A stretch of DNA of 64,000 bases from Streptococcaceae bacterium AF77-01CM03A. GTDB taxonomy: Bacteria; Bacillota; Bacilli; Lactobacillales; Streptococcaceae. The position numbers and the translations under genes were made by a program. The stretch spans positions 124,001-188,000 of the forward strand of contig JAQDDS010000002.1 in assembly GCA_027665725.1 (NCBI GenBank), written 5' to 3'. The notes beneath the pieces were generated by a model. The model was given only the letters and a program-made list of their open reading frames with translations. It did no database searches and had not been told where the DNA came from. Shown here in pieces: positions 55,981 to 64,000 of this stretch. Within the stretch, counting starts at the first letter, position 1; each line of letters starts with the position of its first letter.

Positions 55981-57545
55981 TATTTCAAATCCTCCGTTTG
56001 CATTTGGTTAGCTCCTGTTGTGTACGTATCCATATCCATCCGTTTTTCGATATAGCGTAGGATACGCGTTACTGTAAAGGTGAGGACAAAGTAGATAACT
56101 GCGATAATAGTAAAGGTTTGGAAGTATTGGTAGGTTTGTGTTGCTACCGTATTTCCTGAGAAGTAAAGTTCTACAACAGAGATAACATTCAATACAGAAG
56201 TATCCTTGATGTTGATGACGAACTCATTACCAGTAGCAGGTAGGATATTTCGAACTACCTGAGGTAAAACAATCTTACGCATGGTTTGATTATGTGTCAT
56301 ACCAAGTGCAGTAGCTGCTTCAAATTGTCCCTTGTCAACAGCCAAGATACCACCACGAACGATTTCTGTCATGTAGGCACCGGTATTGATAGAAACGATA
56401 AAGATAGCAGCGAGAGTACGGTCTAGGTTGATTCCGAAAGCCTGGGCAGTTCCATAGTAGATAACCATAGATTGTACAATCATAGGAGTTCCACGGAAAA
56501 TTTCAATATAGATATTGAGAATCCAACCAACTATATTTTGAATGACATAGAAAAAATGATTTTCAGATTGGGGCGCAGTACGGAAAACACCGATAGCAAG
56601 ACCAATAACGAGACCAACGATAGTACCGATAATGGAAATTAAAAGTGTGATTCCGGCACCTCGCAAGAGTTGTTGCCAGTTTTCACTTAGAATTTTAGCA
56701 ACTTGGCTAAAGAAATTACTGCTGTTTTCTTCAGTAGTTGTAGCTTGAACAGGTTGTTCTTTAATCATACGATCCATTAGGGCAACTTGTTCTTCTTTAG
56801 TGATGGTTTCAATGCTAGCATTGATTTGGCTGATACGTTCGTCATCCTTACGAAGACCGATAGCGATAGAGGTATCCTCTTCTCCAGTTTTAAAACCAGG
56901 TTCAGGCTGAATCATTTTAAATTTGGCATTTGCTGATTCAGCAGTTAGGGCTTCAGGACGTTCAGAAACATAGGCGTCAATGACACCAGCTTCAAGAGCT
57001 TGACGCATTTGAGCGAAATCACCCATGGCAGTTTCCTTCTGAGCGCCTGAGATTTGTGAAATCAAGTCATAAAGGTAAACCCCTTGTTGAGAAGTGATTT
57101 TTGCATCTTTAAAATCATCTAGTGTTTTGGCGTTTGCATAGGCAGAATCTTTTTTGACTAAAAGTACTGGTTCACTGGTATAGTAACTGCTTGAGAAGGC
57201 AATTTCTTGCTTACGTTCAGCGGTTGGACTCATACCTGCAATAATCATATCGATTTTGCCAGAGGTCAGAGCTGGAACAAGTCCTTCCCATTTTGTTTTT
57301 ACAATGAGTGGTTCTTTCCCCAGATCTTTAGCGATTTTTTTTGCAATTTGAACATCGTAACCGTTAGCATATTGGTTTGTTCCATCAATCTTGACAGCGC
57401 CGTTACCGTCGTCGTCTTGTGTCCAGTTGAAGGGGGCGTAAGCTGCTTCCATCCCGATGCGTAAATATTCATCGGCTTGGACCTGGCTAACTAGTCCTAG
57501 AGTAAGGGCTAGGCTAGCAAGGATAGATAAGCATAATTTTTTCAT
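55980..57545 (-). CDS. Fused amino acid ABC transporter substrate-binding protein and permease (GlnPH-like)
   Basis: The 521-residue protein joins a signal peptide (1-24, ending [10 protein letters not shown]), one family-3 solute-binding domain (about 25-265) and a His/Glu/Gln-type permease domain with about five helices (about 285-505, [21 protein letters not shown] as the coupling loop). The fusion tethers the receptor to its channel. ATG 57545 follows TAGGAGA. The open frame extends about 39 codons upstream but would cross the promoter. It forms an operon with glnQ. Confidence 0.92.
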   Translation of the reverse strand: MKKLCLSILASLALTLGLVSQVQADEYLRIGMEAAYAPFNWTQDDDGNGAVKIDGTNQYANGYDVQIAKKIAKDLGKEPLIVKTKWEGLVPALTSGKIDMIIAGMSPTAERKQEIAFSSSYYTSEPVLLVKKDSAYANAKTLDDFKDAKITSQQGVYLYDLISQISGAQKETAMGDFAQMRQALEAGVIDAYVSERPEALTAESANAKFKMIQPEPGFKTGEEDTSIAIGLRKDDERISQINASIETITKEEQVALMDRMIKEQPVQATTTEENSSNFFSQVAKILSENWQQLLRGAGITLLISIIGTIVGLVIGLAIGVFRTAPQSENHFFYVIQNIVGWILNIYIEIFRGTPMIVQSMVIYYGTAQAFGINLDRTLAAIFIVSINTGAYMTEIVRGGILAVDKGQFEAATALGMTHNQTMRKIVLPQVVRNILPATGNEFVINIKDTSVLNVISVVELYFSGNTVATQTYQYFQTFTIIAVIYFVLTFTVTRILRYIEKRMDMDTYTTGANQMQTEDLK

Positions 57546-57582
57546 GTTTTCTCCTATTTCTAGTCTAAAAATGGCTCCCTCT

Positions 57583-57611
57583 ATTGTATCGAAAAAGCGG
57601 AACTTTTTCAA
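57583..57611 (-). promoter_or_regulatory. Promoter of the glnPH-glnQ operon
   Basis: Minus-strand TTGAAA (57606-57611), 17-bp spacer, TACAAT (57583-57588). Confidence 0.78.
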
Positions 57612-57642
57612 TCTTAGTAAACCCTTACTTGTAAAAAAATGA

Positions 57643-57648
57643 TATAAT
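57643..57648 (+). promoter_or_regulatory. Extended -10 promoter of the DUF2207 gene
   Basis: TATAAT preceded by TGA (extended -10). It is divergent from the glnPH promoter 32 bases away, and 28 bases before the ATG. Confidence 0.65.
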
Positions 57649-57675
57649 GAGAAAAAGGTCAAAAGAGGCTATATT

Positions 57676-59568
57676 ATGAAAAAAAGATGGTTAATAGTAC
57701 TTATATTTACTTGTCTGATAATTGTTCCAAAATTGGTTTTTGCCGTGGATTTCAGCATTCCATCCTATAAAGGAGAACTGTATATTCATGCAGACAATAC
57801 AGCAGAATTTAGACAGAAGATAGTTTATCAGTTTGAGGAGGACTTTAAGGGCCAAATCGTGGGACTTGGACGTGCTGGCAAGATGCCTAGCGGATTTTAT
57901 ATTGATCCTCAGCCAAAGGTTGAGGCATCTAAAAATGGTCATAAAATCGAAAATCTTACTAGCGAAGTGACAGAAGAAACGAATGGTTATACTGTTAAAG
58001 TCTATAATCCAGGTCAGGAAGGTGACAGGGTCGAAGTGGAACTTACCTGGCAATTGAAAAATCTTCTTTTTTTATATGATGATATCGCTGAATTAAATTG
58101 GCAACCCTTAACAGATAGTTCAGAATCTATTGAAAAATTTGAGTTTCATGTGATGGGAGATAATGGGGCCGAAAAACTCTTTTTCCACACAGGGCAACTC
58201 TATAGAGATGGAAGGATTGAACAGAGTGGTCATGACTATACTATTCGTTTAGACAATCTTCCGTCTAAGCGCGGAGTTGAGTTGCATGCCTACTGGCCTC
58301 GAACTGATTTTGCTAGCGCTACAGATCAGGGCTTAAAAGGAAATCGTTTAGAAGAGTTTAACAATATAGAAGAGTCGATTGTTAGAGAAAAAGATCAGAG
58401 TAAACAACTCGTTACTTGGGTATTTCCTTCAATACTTTCCATCTCCTTGTTATTGAGTATCTGCTTCTATTATATTTATAGAAGAAAAACCACTCCTTCA
58501 GTCGAATATGCCAAAAATCATCGTCTCTATGAACCGCCGATGGAATTAGAGCCTATGGTTTTATCAGAGGCTGTCTACTCGACCTCCTTGGAGGAAGTGA
58601 GTCCTCTAACCAAAGGAGCAGGTAAATTCACCTTTGACCAACTTATTCAAGCTACCTTGTTAGATGTGATTGACCGTGGGAATGTCTCTATTATTTCAGA
58701 GGGAGACGCAGTTGGTTTGAGGCTGGTAAAAGAAGATGGTTTATCAAGCTTTGAAAAAGACTGCCTAAATCTGGCCTTCTCAGGCAAAAAAGAAACAACT
58801 CTTTCCGATTTATTTGCAGATTACAAGGTATCTGATAGTCTTTATCGTAGAGCAAAAGTCTCTGATGAAAAACGGATTCAAGCAAAGGGGCGTCAGCTCA
58901 AATCTTCTTTCGAAGAAGCATTGAAAGAGATGCAAGAAGGAGTGAGAAATCGAGTTACCTTCTGGGGGCTCCCAGATTACTATCGTCCTTTAACTGGTGT
59001 GGAAAAGGCCTTGCAAGTGGGTATGGGACTTTCTACTATCCTACCTCTATTTATCGGATTTGGTTTGTTCTTGTACAGTTTAGATGTTCATGCTTTTTTT
59101 TACCTCCCTTTGCCAGTACTTGGTTTTCTAGGTTTAGTTTTGGCTGTTTTCTATTATTGGAAGCTTCGACTAGATAATCGTGATGGTGTTCTAAATGAAG
59201 TGGGAGTGGAGGTCTATTATCTTTGGACCAGTTTTGAAAATATGTTGCGTGACATTGCACGATTGGATCAGGCTGAGCTGGAAAGTATTGTGGTCTGGAA
59301 TCGCATCTTAGTCTATGCGACCTTATTTGGCTATGCGGACAAGGTCAGTCATTTGATGAAGGTTCATCACATCCAAGTAGAAAATCCAGATATCAATCTC
59401 TATGTAGCTTATAGCTGGCACAGTATGTTTTATCATTCAACAGCACAAATGAGCCATTATGCCAGTGTCGCAAATACAGCAAGTACCTTTTCTGTATCAT
59501 CCGGAAGCGGTAGCTCTGGTGGTGGTTTCTCAGGCGGTGGTGGTGGTGGAAGTGTTGGTGCTTTCTAA
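57676..59568 (+). CDS. DUF2207 family membrane protein
   Basis: The 630-residue protein has a signal peptide (about 1-23), an extracytoplasmic beta-rich domain (about 24-240, the DUF2207 region) and one membrane helix (about 252-273). A cytosolic region follows (about 280-450), then two more helices (about 452-474 and 478-497), and a tail of Ser/Gly repeats ending GGGGGSVGAF. The Gly-rich tail is typical of this family. Its function is unknown. The GlnPH operon is divergent and uppP follows. Confidence 0.85.
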   Translation: MKKRWLIVLIFTCLIIVPKLVFAVDFSIPSYKGELYIHADNTAEFRQKIVYQFEEDFKGQIVGLGRAGKMPSGFYIDPQPKVEASKNGHKIENLTSEVTEETNGYTVKVYNPGQEGDRVEVELTWQLKNLLFLYDDIAELNWQPLTDSSESIEKFEFHVMGDNGAEKLFFHTGQLYRDGRIEQSGHDYTIRLDNLPSKRGVELHAYWPRTDFASATDQGLKGNRLEEFNNIEESIVREKDQSKQLVTWVFPSILSISLLLSICFYYIYRRKTTPSVEYAKNHRLYEPPMELEPMVLSEAVYSTSLEEVSPLTKGAGKFTFDQLIQATLLDVIDRGNVSIISEGDAVGLRLVKEDGLSSFEKDCLNLAFSGKKETTLSDLFADYKVSDSLYRRAKVSDEKRIQAKGRQLKSSFEEALKEMQEGVRNRVTFWGLPDYYRPLTGVEKALQVGMGLSTILPLFIGFGLFLYSLDVHAFFYLPLPVLGFLGLVLAVFYYWKLRLDNRDGVLNEVGVEVYYLWTSFENMLRDIARLDQAELESIVVWNRILVYATLFGYADKVSHLMKVHHIQVENPDINLYVAYSWHSMFYHSTAQMSHYASVANTASTFSVSSGSGSSGGGFSGGGGGGSVGAF

Positions 59569-59599
59569 AGAAAACTCAACATAGCCTTTAAAAGTATGA

Positions 59600-59605
59600 T
59601 ATAAT
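59600..59605 (+). promoter_or_regulatory. Extended -10 promoter of uppP
   Basis: TATAAT with upstream TGA, 25 bases before the uppP ATG. Confidence 0.65.
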
Positions 59606-59629
59606 GGAGGATAGAAAAAGGAGTAATCT

Positions 59630-60475
59630 ATGTATTTTTTTGAAATTTTAAAATCAATCTTTTTTGGTATTGTTGAAGGAATTACGGAATGGTTGCCGAT
59701 TTCAAGTACTGGTCACTTGATTTTAGCAGAAGAGTTTATCCAGTATAAAGATCAAAATGAAGCCTTCATGTCTATGTTTAACGTAGTCATTCAGCTGGGT
59801 GCAATCTTAGCCGTTATGGTTATCTACTTTAACAAGCTTAATCCTTTCAAACCAGGTAAGGATAAAGTTCAAGTTCGTAGAACCTGGCAATTATGGTCCA
59901 AAGTTTTTGTTGCGACCCTACCTCTTCTCCTAGTCTTTAAGTTTGATGATTGGTTTGATACTCACTTCCATAATATGGTTTCAGTAGCCATCATGTTGAT
60001 TGTTTATGGGGTTGCCTTTATCTATCTTGAAAAACGTAACAAAGCGCAAGCGATTGAACCAACAGTTACTGAGTTAGACAAATTACCTTACAAAACAGCA
60101 TTGTATATCGGTCTTTTCCAAGTCTTGGCCCTTCTACCAGGGACTAGCCGTTCCGGAGCAACTATCGTAGGTGGTTTGTTGAATGGGACTAGTCGTTCAG
60201 TGGTAACAGAATTTACCTTCTATCTAGGAATTCCAGTTATGTTTGGAGCTAGTGCTTTGAAGATTTTTAAATTCATCAAAACAGGAGAAGTGTTGAGTTT
60301 TGGTCAATTCTTCTTGCTCTTGGTAGCAATGGTAGTGGCTTTTGCAGTCAGCATGGTTGCCATTCGTTTCTTGACCAGCTATGTCAAAAAACACGACTTT
60401 ACGATGTTTGGTAAATACCGTATTGTCCTAGGTAGTGTATTACTACTTTATAGCTTCGTTAGATTATTTGTATAA
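59630..60475 (+). CDS. uppP: Undecaprenyl-diphosphatase UppP (BacA)
   Basis: UppP recycles the cell-wall lipid carrier by removing a phosphate from undecaprenyl diphosphate, and its activity gives bacitracin tolerance. The 281-residue protein has about eight membrane helices and the two catalytic motifs [17 protein letters not shown] (about 17-33) and [13 protein letters not shown] (about 172-184). GGAG precedes ATG. It is followed by a terminator shared with dinB. Confidence 0.96.
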   Translation: MYFFEILKSIFFGIVEGITEWLPISSTGHLILAEEFIQYKDQNEAFMSMFNVVIQLGAILAVMVIYFNKLNPFKPGKDKVQVRRTWQLWSKVFVATLPLLLVFKFDDWFDTHFHNMVSVAIMLIVYGVAFIYLEKRNKAQAIEPTVTELDKLPYKTALYIGLFQVLALLPGTSRSGATIVGGLLNGTSRSVVTEFTFYLGIPVMFGASALKIFKFIKTGEVLSFGQFFLLLVAMVVAFAVSMVAIRFLTSYVKKHDFTMFGKYRIVLGSVLLLYSFVRLFV

Positions 60476-60479
60476 GAAG

Positions 60480-60510
60480 AAAACCTTGAAGGAAGCTCCT
60501 TCAAGGTTTT
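60480..60510. terminator. Bidirectional terminator between uppP and dinB
   Basis: AAACCTTGAAGGA-AGC-TCCTTCAAGGTTT forms a 13-bp perfect stem flanked by A and T runs. Confidence 0.9.
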
Positions 60511-61571
60511 TAAAATCCTGTCACAGTGACTCCCAATAAGCGGACAGCCTTGTCTTTATCACTCAGTGTTTCATAGAGTTGGATAGCAGTCTGTGCGATG
60601 TCGTCCGTGTTTTGTGTTACTTCTTTAAGGGTTCTTCTTTTTGTAATAGTGGAGAAATCAGCATATCTGATTTTAAGAATTATAATTTTACCAGATTTTT
60701 CATGTTTTTGAAGACTAAGAGCCACTTTTTCCGAAAGGAGAGTTAGCTCTTTTTTTATATCTTCATTCAGACTTAAAATTTTACTGTAAGTTTTTTCTTT
60801 ACCAATAGACTTACGGATACGATTTGATTTAACGGGAGAATTATCAATACCTCTGGCTTTACGATAAAGGTCAAAACCGAGTCGTCCGAAACGATCAATG
60901 AGAGTGATTTCAGAAATCTCTAAAAGGTCAGTACCCGTAAAAACGCCCATTTGATGGAGTTTTTCAACTGTTTTCTTACCTACACCGTGGAATTTAGCGA
61001 CATCCATTTGCTTGAGGAAATTTTCAGCTTCATCAGGGAGAATGACTGTCAAACCACGAGGCTTTTGATAGTCACTTGCCATTTTAGCCAAAAATTTATT
61101 GTATGATACACCGGCAGAAGCTGTTAATTGTAATTCATTCCAGATATCCTGCTGAATTAATCGAGCAATTTTTACAGCAGATTTGATACCAAGCTTGTTT
61201 TCAGTTACATCTAGATAAGCTTCGTCGATACTCATGGGTTCAATTTTATCCGTATATCGTTTAAAAATAGCTCGAATCTGTTGGCCAACAGTAGTATATT
61301 TTTCATAGTTCCCAGAAATAAAAATAGCTTGAGGACAGCGTTCATAAGCCTCTTTTGAACTCATGGCTGAGTGGATCCCGAATGCTCTGGCTTCATAACT
61401 ACAGGTTGAAACAACACCCCTGCCTCCTGTTTTCCTAGGGTCGCTACCAATAATAACAGGTTTCCCTTTAAGCTTAGGATTGTCACGAATTTCTACAGCA
61501 GCAAAAAAGGCATCCATGTCAATATGGATGATTTTACGTGATAAATCATTCATCAGTGGAAATATGAGCAT
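60510..61571 (-). CDS. dinB: DNA polymerase IV (DinB/DinP)
   Basis: This Y-family translesion polymerase synthesises across damaged DNA. The 353-residue protein has the catalytic motif [14 protein letters not shown] near 14-27, the second acidic site SIDEAYLDV near 115-123 and a C-terminal little-finger domain. I chose ATG 61571; the in-frame extension to 61607 overlaps a TATAAT -10 box (61606-61611). The internal beta-clamp motif could not be confirmed. I see no obvious LexA-type operator. Confidence 0.95.
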   Translation of the reverse strand: MLIFPLMNDLSRKIIHIDMDAFFAAVEIRDNPKLKGKPVIIGSDPRKTGGRGVVSTCSYEARAFGIHSAMSSKEAYERCPQAIFISGNYEKYTTVGQQIRAIFKRYTDKIEPMSIDEAYLDVTENKLGIKSAVKIARLIQQDIWNELQLTASAGVSYNKFLAKMASDYQKPRGLTVILPDEAENFLKQMDVAKFHGVGKKTVEKLHQMGVFTGTDLLEISEITLIDRFGRLGFDLYRKARGIDNSPVKSNRIRKSIGKEKTYSKILSLNEDIKKELTLLSEKVALSLQKHEKSGKIIILKIRYADFSTITKRRTLKEVTQNTDDIAQTAIQLYETLSDKDKAVRLLGVTVTGF

Positions 61572-61716
61572 GGACTGTCCTTTCTTTGATGGATTCTCTA
61601 GTTTCATTATACCCTTTTTCAGAAAAAATAGGAAATAGCTAATTATTTTTCAAAACTATAATACAGTTTCCGATAAAAAAACAACTGTATTATAAAAGAA
61701 AGTGTTAAAAAAGAGT

Positions 61717-61784
61717 GATTTCACTTGTTGAAATCGTTTACTGTGTGTTATACTGAATATATGAATGTAACAGATGACTGTTAC
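61717..61784 (+). promoter_or_regulatory. pflB promoter with two inverted repeats
   Basis: The extended -10 TGT-TATACT is at 61746-61754. GATTTCA-N5-TGAAATC (61717-61735) overlaps the -35 region, and GTAACAG-ATGA-CTGTTAC (61767-61784) lies just downstream in the leader. Both are perfect and look like operator or RNA-hairpin sites. pflB is known to respond to redox and sugar state in streptococci; which regulator binds here is not evident. Confidence 0.65.
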
Positions 61785-61809
61785 TAGAAAGATAAAAGAG
61801 GACATTAAC

Positions 61810-64000
61810 ATGGTTGTTAAGACAGTTGTTGAAGCACAGGACATTTTTGACAAAGCCTGGGAAGGCTTTAAAGGTGTTGACTGGAAAGAAAAAGCAAGTG
61901 TGTCACGCTTTGTACAAGCTAACTACACACCTTATGATGGAGATGAAAGCTTCCTTGCAGGACCAACAGAGCGTTCACTTCACATCAAAAAAATCGTAGA
62001 AGAAACTAAAGCACACTACGAAGAAACTCGTTTCCCAATGGACACTCGTCCAACATCTATCGCTGATATCCCTGCAGGATTCATCGACAAAGAAAACGAA
62101 GTTATTTATGGTATCCAAAACGATGAACTCTTCAAGTTGAACTTCATGCCAAAAGGTGGTATCCGTATGGCTGAAACTACTTTGAAGGAAAATGGATACG
62201 AACCAGACCCAGCTGTTCACGAAATTTTCACTAAATACGTAACAACTGTTAATGATGGTATCTTCCGTGCTTACACTTCAAACATCCGTCGTGCTCGCCA
62301 CGCTCACACTGTAACTGGTCTTCCAGATGCTTACTCACGTGGACGTATCATCGGTGTTTATGCACGTCTTGCGCTTTACGGTGCAGACTACTTGATGCAA
62401 GAAAAAGTAAACGACTGGAACGCAATCGAAGAAATCGATGAAGAAACAATCCGTCTTCGTGAAGAAATCAACCTTCAATATCAAGCATTGCAACAAGTTG
62501 TTCGCTTGGGTGATCTTTACGGAGTTGATGTTCGTAAACCAGCGATGAACGTTAAAGAAGCTATCCAATGGGTAAACATCGCCTTCATGGCTGTCTGCCG
62601 TGTTATCAACGGTGCTGCTACATCTCTAGGACGTGTGCCAATCGTATTGGATATCTACGCAGAACGTGACCTTGCTCGTGGTACATTTACTGAATCAGAA
62701 ATCCAAGAATTTGTTGATGATTTCGTTATGAAACTTCGTACAGTTAAATTTGCTCGTACAAAAGCTTATGACCAATTGTACTCAGGTGACCCAACCTTCA
62801 TTACAACTTCTATGGCTGGTATGGGTAACGACGGTCGTCACCGTGTTACTAAGATGGACTACCGTTTCTTGAACACTCTTGACAACATCGGTAACTCTCC
62901 AGAACCAAACTTGACAGTTCTTTGGACTGACAAATTGCCATACAACTTCCGTCGCTACTGTATGCACATGAGCCACAAACACTCTTCAATCCAATACGAA
63001 GGTGTTACAACAATGGCTAAAGATGGATACGGTGAAATGAGCTGTATCTCATGTTGTGTGTCTCCACTTGATCCAGAAAACGAAGAACAACGTCACAACA
63101 TCCAGTACTTCGGTGCTCGCGTTAACGTTCTTAAAGCTCTTCTTACTGGTTTGAACGGTGGTTATGACGATGTTCATAAAGACTACAAAGTATTTGATAT
63201 CGAACCAATCCGTGATGAAGTTCTTGAATTCGAATCAGTTAAAGCTAACTTCGAAAAATCTCTTGACTGGTTGACTGACACTTATGTAGATGCATTGAAC
63301 ATTATCCACTACATGACTGACAAGTACAACTACGAAGCTGTTCAAATGGCCTTCTTGCCAACTAAACAACGTGCTAACATGGGATTCGGTATCTGTGGTT
63401 TCGCTAACACTGTTGACACATTGTCAGCTATCAAGTACGCTACAGTTAAACCAATCCGTGACGAAAATGGCTACATCTACGATTATGAAACAATCGGTGA
63501 ATACCCACGTTGGGGTGAAGATGACCCACGTTCAAACGAATTGGCAGAATGGTTGATCGAAGCTTACACAACTCGTCTACGTAGCCACAAACTTTACAAA
63601 GACGCAGAAGCTACTGTATCACTTTTGACAATCACATCTAACGTTGCTTACTCTAAACAAACTGGTAACTCTCCAGTTCACAAAGGTGTATACCTCAACG
63701 AAGATGGTTCTGTGAACTTGTCTAAACTTGAATTCTTCTCACCAGGTGCGAACCCATCTAACAAAGCTAAAGGTGGATGGTTGCAAAACTTGAACTCACT
63801 TGCTAGCCTTGACTTTGGTTACGCAGCTGATGGTATCTCATTGACAACTCAAGTATCACCACGTGCTCTTGGTAAAACTCGTGACGAACAAGTTGATAAC
63901 TTGGTAACAATCCTTGATGGTTACTTCGAAAACGGTGGACAACACGTTAACTTGAACGTTATGGACTTGAACGATGTTTACGAAAAGATCATGTCAGGTG
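61810..64000 (+). CDS. pflB: Formate C-acetyltransferase (pyruvate formate-lyase), 3' end cut off
   Basis: PflB splits pyruvate plus CoA into acetyl-CoA and formate, a main route of mixed-acid fermentation under low oxygen. The first 730 codons are in the window; the frame is open to the end, so the C-terminal glycyl-radical segment is missing only because of the boundary. The active-site Cys pair is in SCISCCVSP (about 416-417). The N-terminus [21 protein letters not shown] is typical. Codon use is strongly biased to the optimal set, as expected for a highly expressed enzyme. Confidence 0.97.
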   Translation, partial: MVVKTVVEAQDIFDKAWEGFKGVDWKEKASVSRFVQANYTPYDGDESFLAGPTERSLHIKKIVEETKAHYEETRFPMDTRPTSIADIPAGFIDKENEVIYGIQNDELFKLNFMPKGGIRMAETTLKENGYEPDPAVHEIFTKYVTTVNDGIFRAYTSNIRRARHAHTVTGLPDAYSRGRIIGVYARLALYGADYLMQEKVNDWNAIEEIDEETIRLREEINLQYQALQQVVRLGDLYGVDVRKPAMNVKEAIQWVNIAFMAVCRVINGAATSLGRVPIVLDIYAERDLARGTFTESEIQEFVDDFVMKLRTVKFARTKAYDQLYSGDPTFITTSMAGMGNDGRHRVTKMDYRFLNTLDNIGNSPEPNLTVLWTDKLPYNFRRYCMHMSHKHSSIQYEGVTTMAKDGYGEMSCISCCVSPLDPENEEQRHNIQYFGARVNVLKALLTGLNGGYDDVHKDYKVFDIEPIRDEVLEFESVKANFEKSLDWLTDTYVDALNIIHYMTDKYNYEAVQMAFLPTKQRANMGFGICGFANTVDTLSAIKYATVKPIRDENGYIYDYETIGEYPRWGEDDPRSNELAEWLIEAYTTRLRSHKLYKDAEATVSLLTITSNVAYSKQTGNSPVHKGVYLNEDGSVNLSKLEFFSPGANPSNKAKGGWLQNLNSLASLDFGYAADGISLTTQVSPRALGKTRDEQVDNLVTILDGYFENGGQHVNLNVMDLNDVYEKIMSG

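Noticed and set aside
57546..57662. A 39-residue N-terminal extension of the GlnPH-like protein
   Set aside because: It runs through the predicted promoter and its own signal peptide would no longer be N-terminal.
61572..61607. A longer start for DNA polymerase IV
   Set aside because: The upstream ATG lies inside a TATAAT element and lacks a Shine-Dalgarno; the shorter form matches the usual length.
61600..61660. LexA-type SOS operator upstream of dinB
   Set aside because: No recognisable palindromic SOS box; streptococci of this group lack a classic LexA.
61810..64000. Truncated pyruvate formate-lyase pseudogene
   Set aside because: The frame is uninterrupted to the end of the window; the missing C-terminus is only a boundary effect.

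Overview
The window is a stretch of core chromosome from a low-GC Gram-positive coccus, almost certainly a Streptococcus of the mitis group (S. mitis/S. oralis-like). The basis is the near-identity of many proteins to pneumococcal ones as I remember them, the streptococcal fatty-acid cluster with FabK and FabM but no FabI or FabA, a competence-type ssbB with a cin-box-like site, a fused GlnP/GlnH transporter, and a BOX-type repeat. Several blocks that I recall as separate in S. pneumoniae sit side by side here, so the species is probably not the pneumococcus. I see no prophage, transposase, CRISPR array, tRNA or rRNA gene.

Layout: 1-5.6 kb is the rimP-nusA-rnpM-ylxQ-infB-rbfA translation/transcription operon. 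5.7-11.2 kb carries small accessory genes: an EcsC-like protein, a DUF1858 + DUF438/hemerythrin/PAS pair, DUF1912, DUF4651, a thioredoxin, a YtpR-like protein, an SDR and ssbB. It also holds two copies of a 177-bp structured repeat. 11.4-13.4 kb is groES-groEL under a perfect CIRCE. 13.5-16.8 kb (minus strand) is serS with a T-box leader, then aspartate kinase and a DUF956 gene. 17-27.6 kb is the complete type II fatty-acid synthesis cluster (fabM, fabT, fabH, acpP, fabK, fabD, fabG, fabF, accB, fabZ, accC, accD, accA), with FabT-like operator sites. 27.7-35.8 kb is mostly minus strand: nusB-asp23-efp, an SPFH / zinc-ribbon membrane cassette, and gatCAB. 36-39.2 kb has a tandem pair of YwaF-like membrane proteins and prfC.

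39.2-39.7 kb is a 529-bp intergenic array of unrelated hairpins that nearly all have a 7-nt loop; it is the most unusual structure in the window. 39.7-44.1 kb (minus) has a CPBP protease, an unknown membrane protein and the TrkH/TrkA potassium system. 44.3-47.5 kb has a structured leader before trmL, an FMN riboswitch with an extra-long variable arm before ribU, a PAP2 phosphatase, a ParB-like protein and a GNAT. 47.7-49 kb is rplK-rplA. 49-53.9 kb is ilvB-ilvN-[BOX]-ilvC-ilvA with a CodY-like box. 53.9-64 kb has an SPFH protein, a small HTH-like gene, glnQ/glnPH, a DUF2207 protein, uppP, dinB, and the first 730 codons of pflB, which runs off the end.

Functionally the window holds housekeeping modules (translation, envelope lipid synthesis, branched-chain amino acids, K+ and amino-acid uptake, fermentation). 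The novelty lies in noncoding structure and a few poorly characterised membrane or redox proteins, not in a mobile island.
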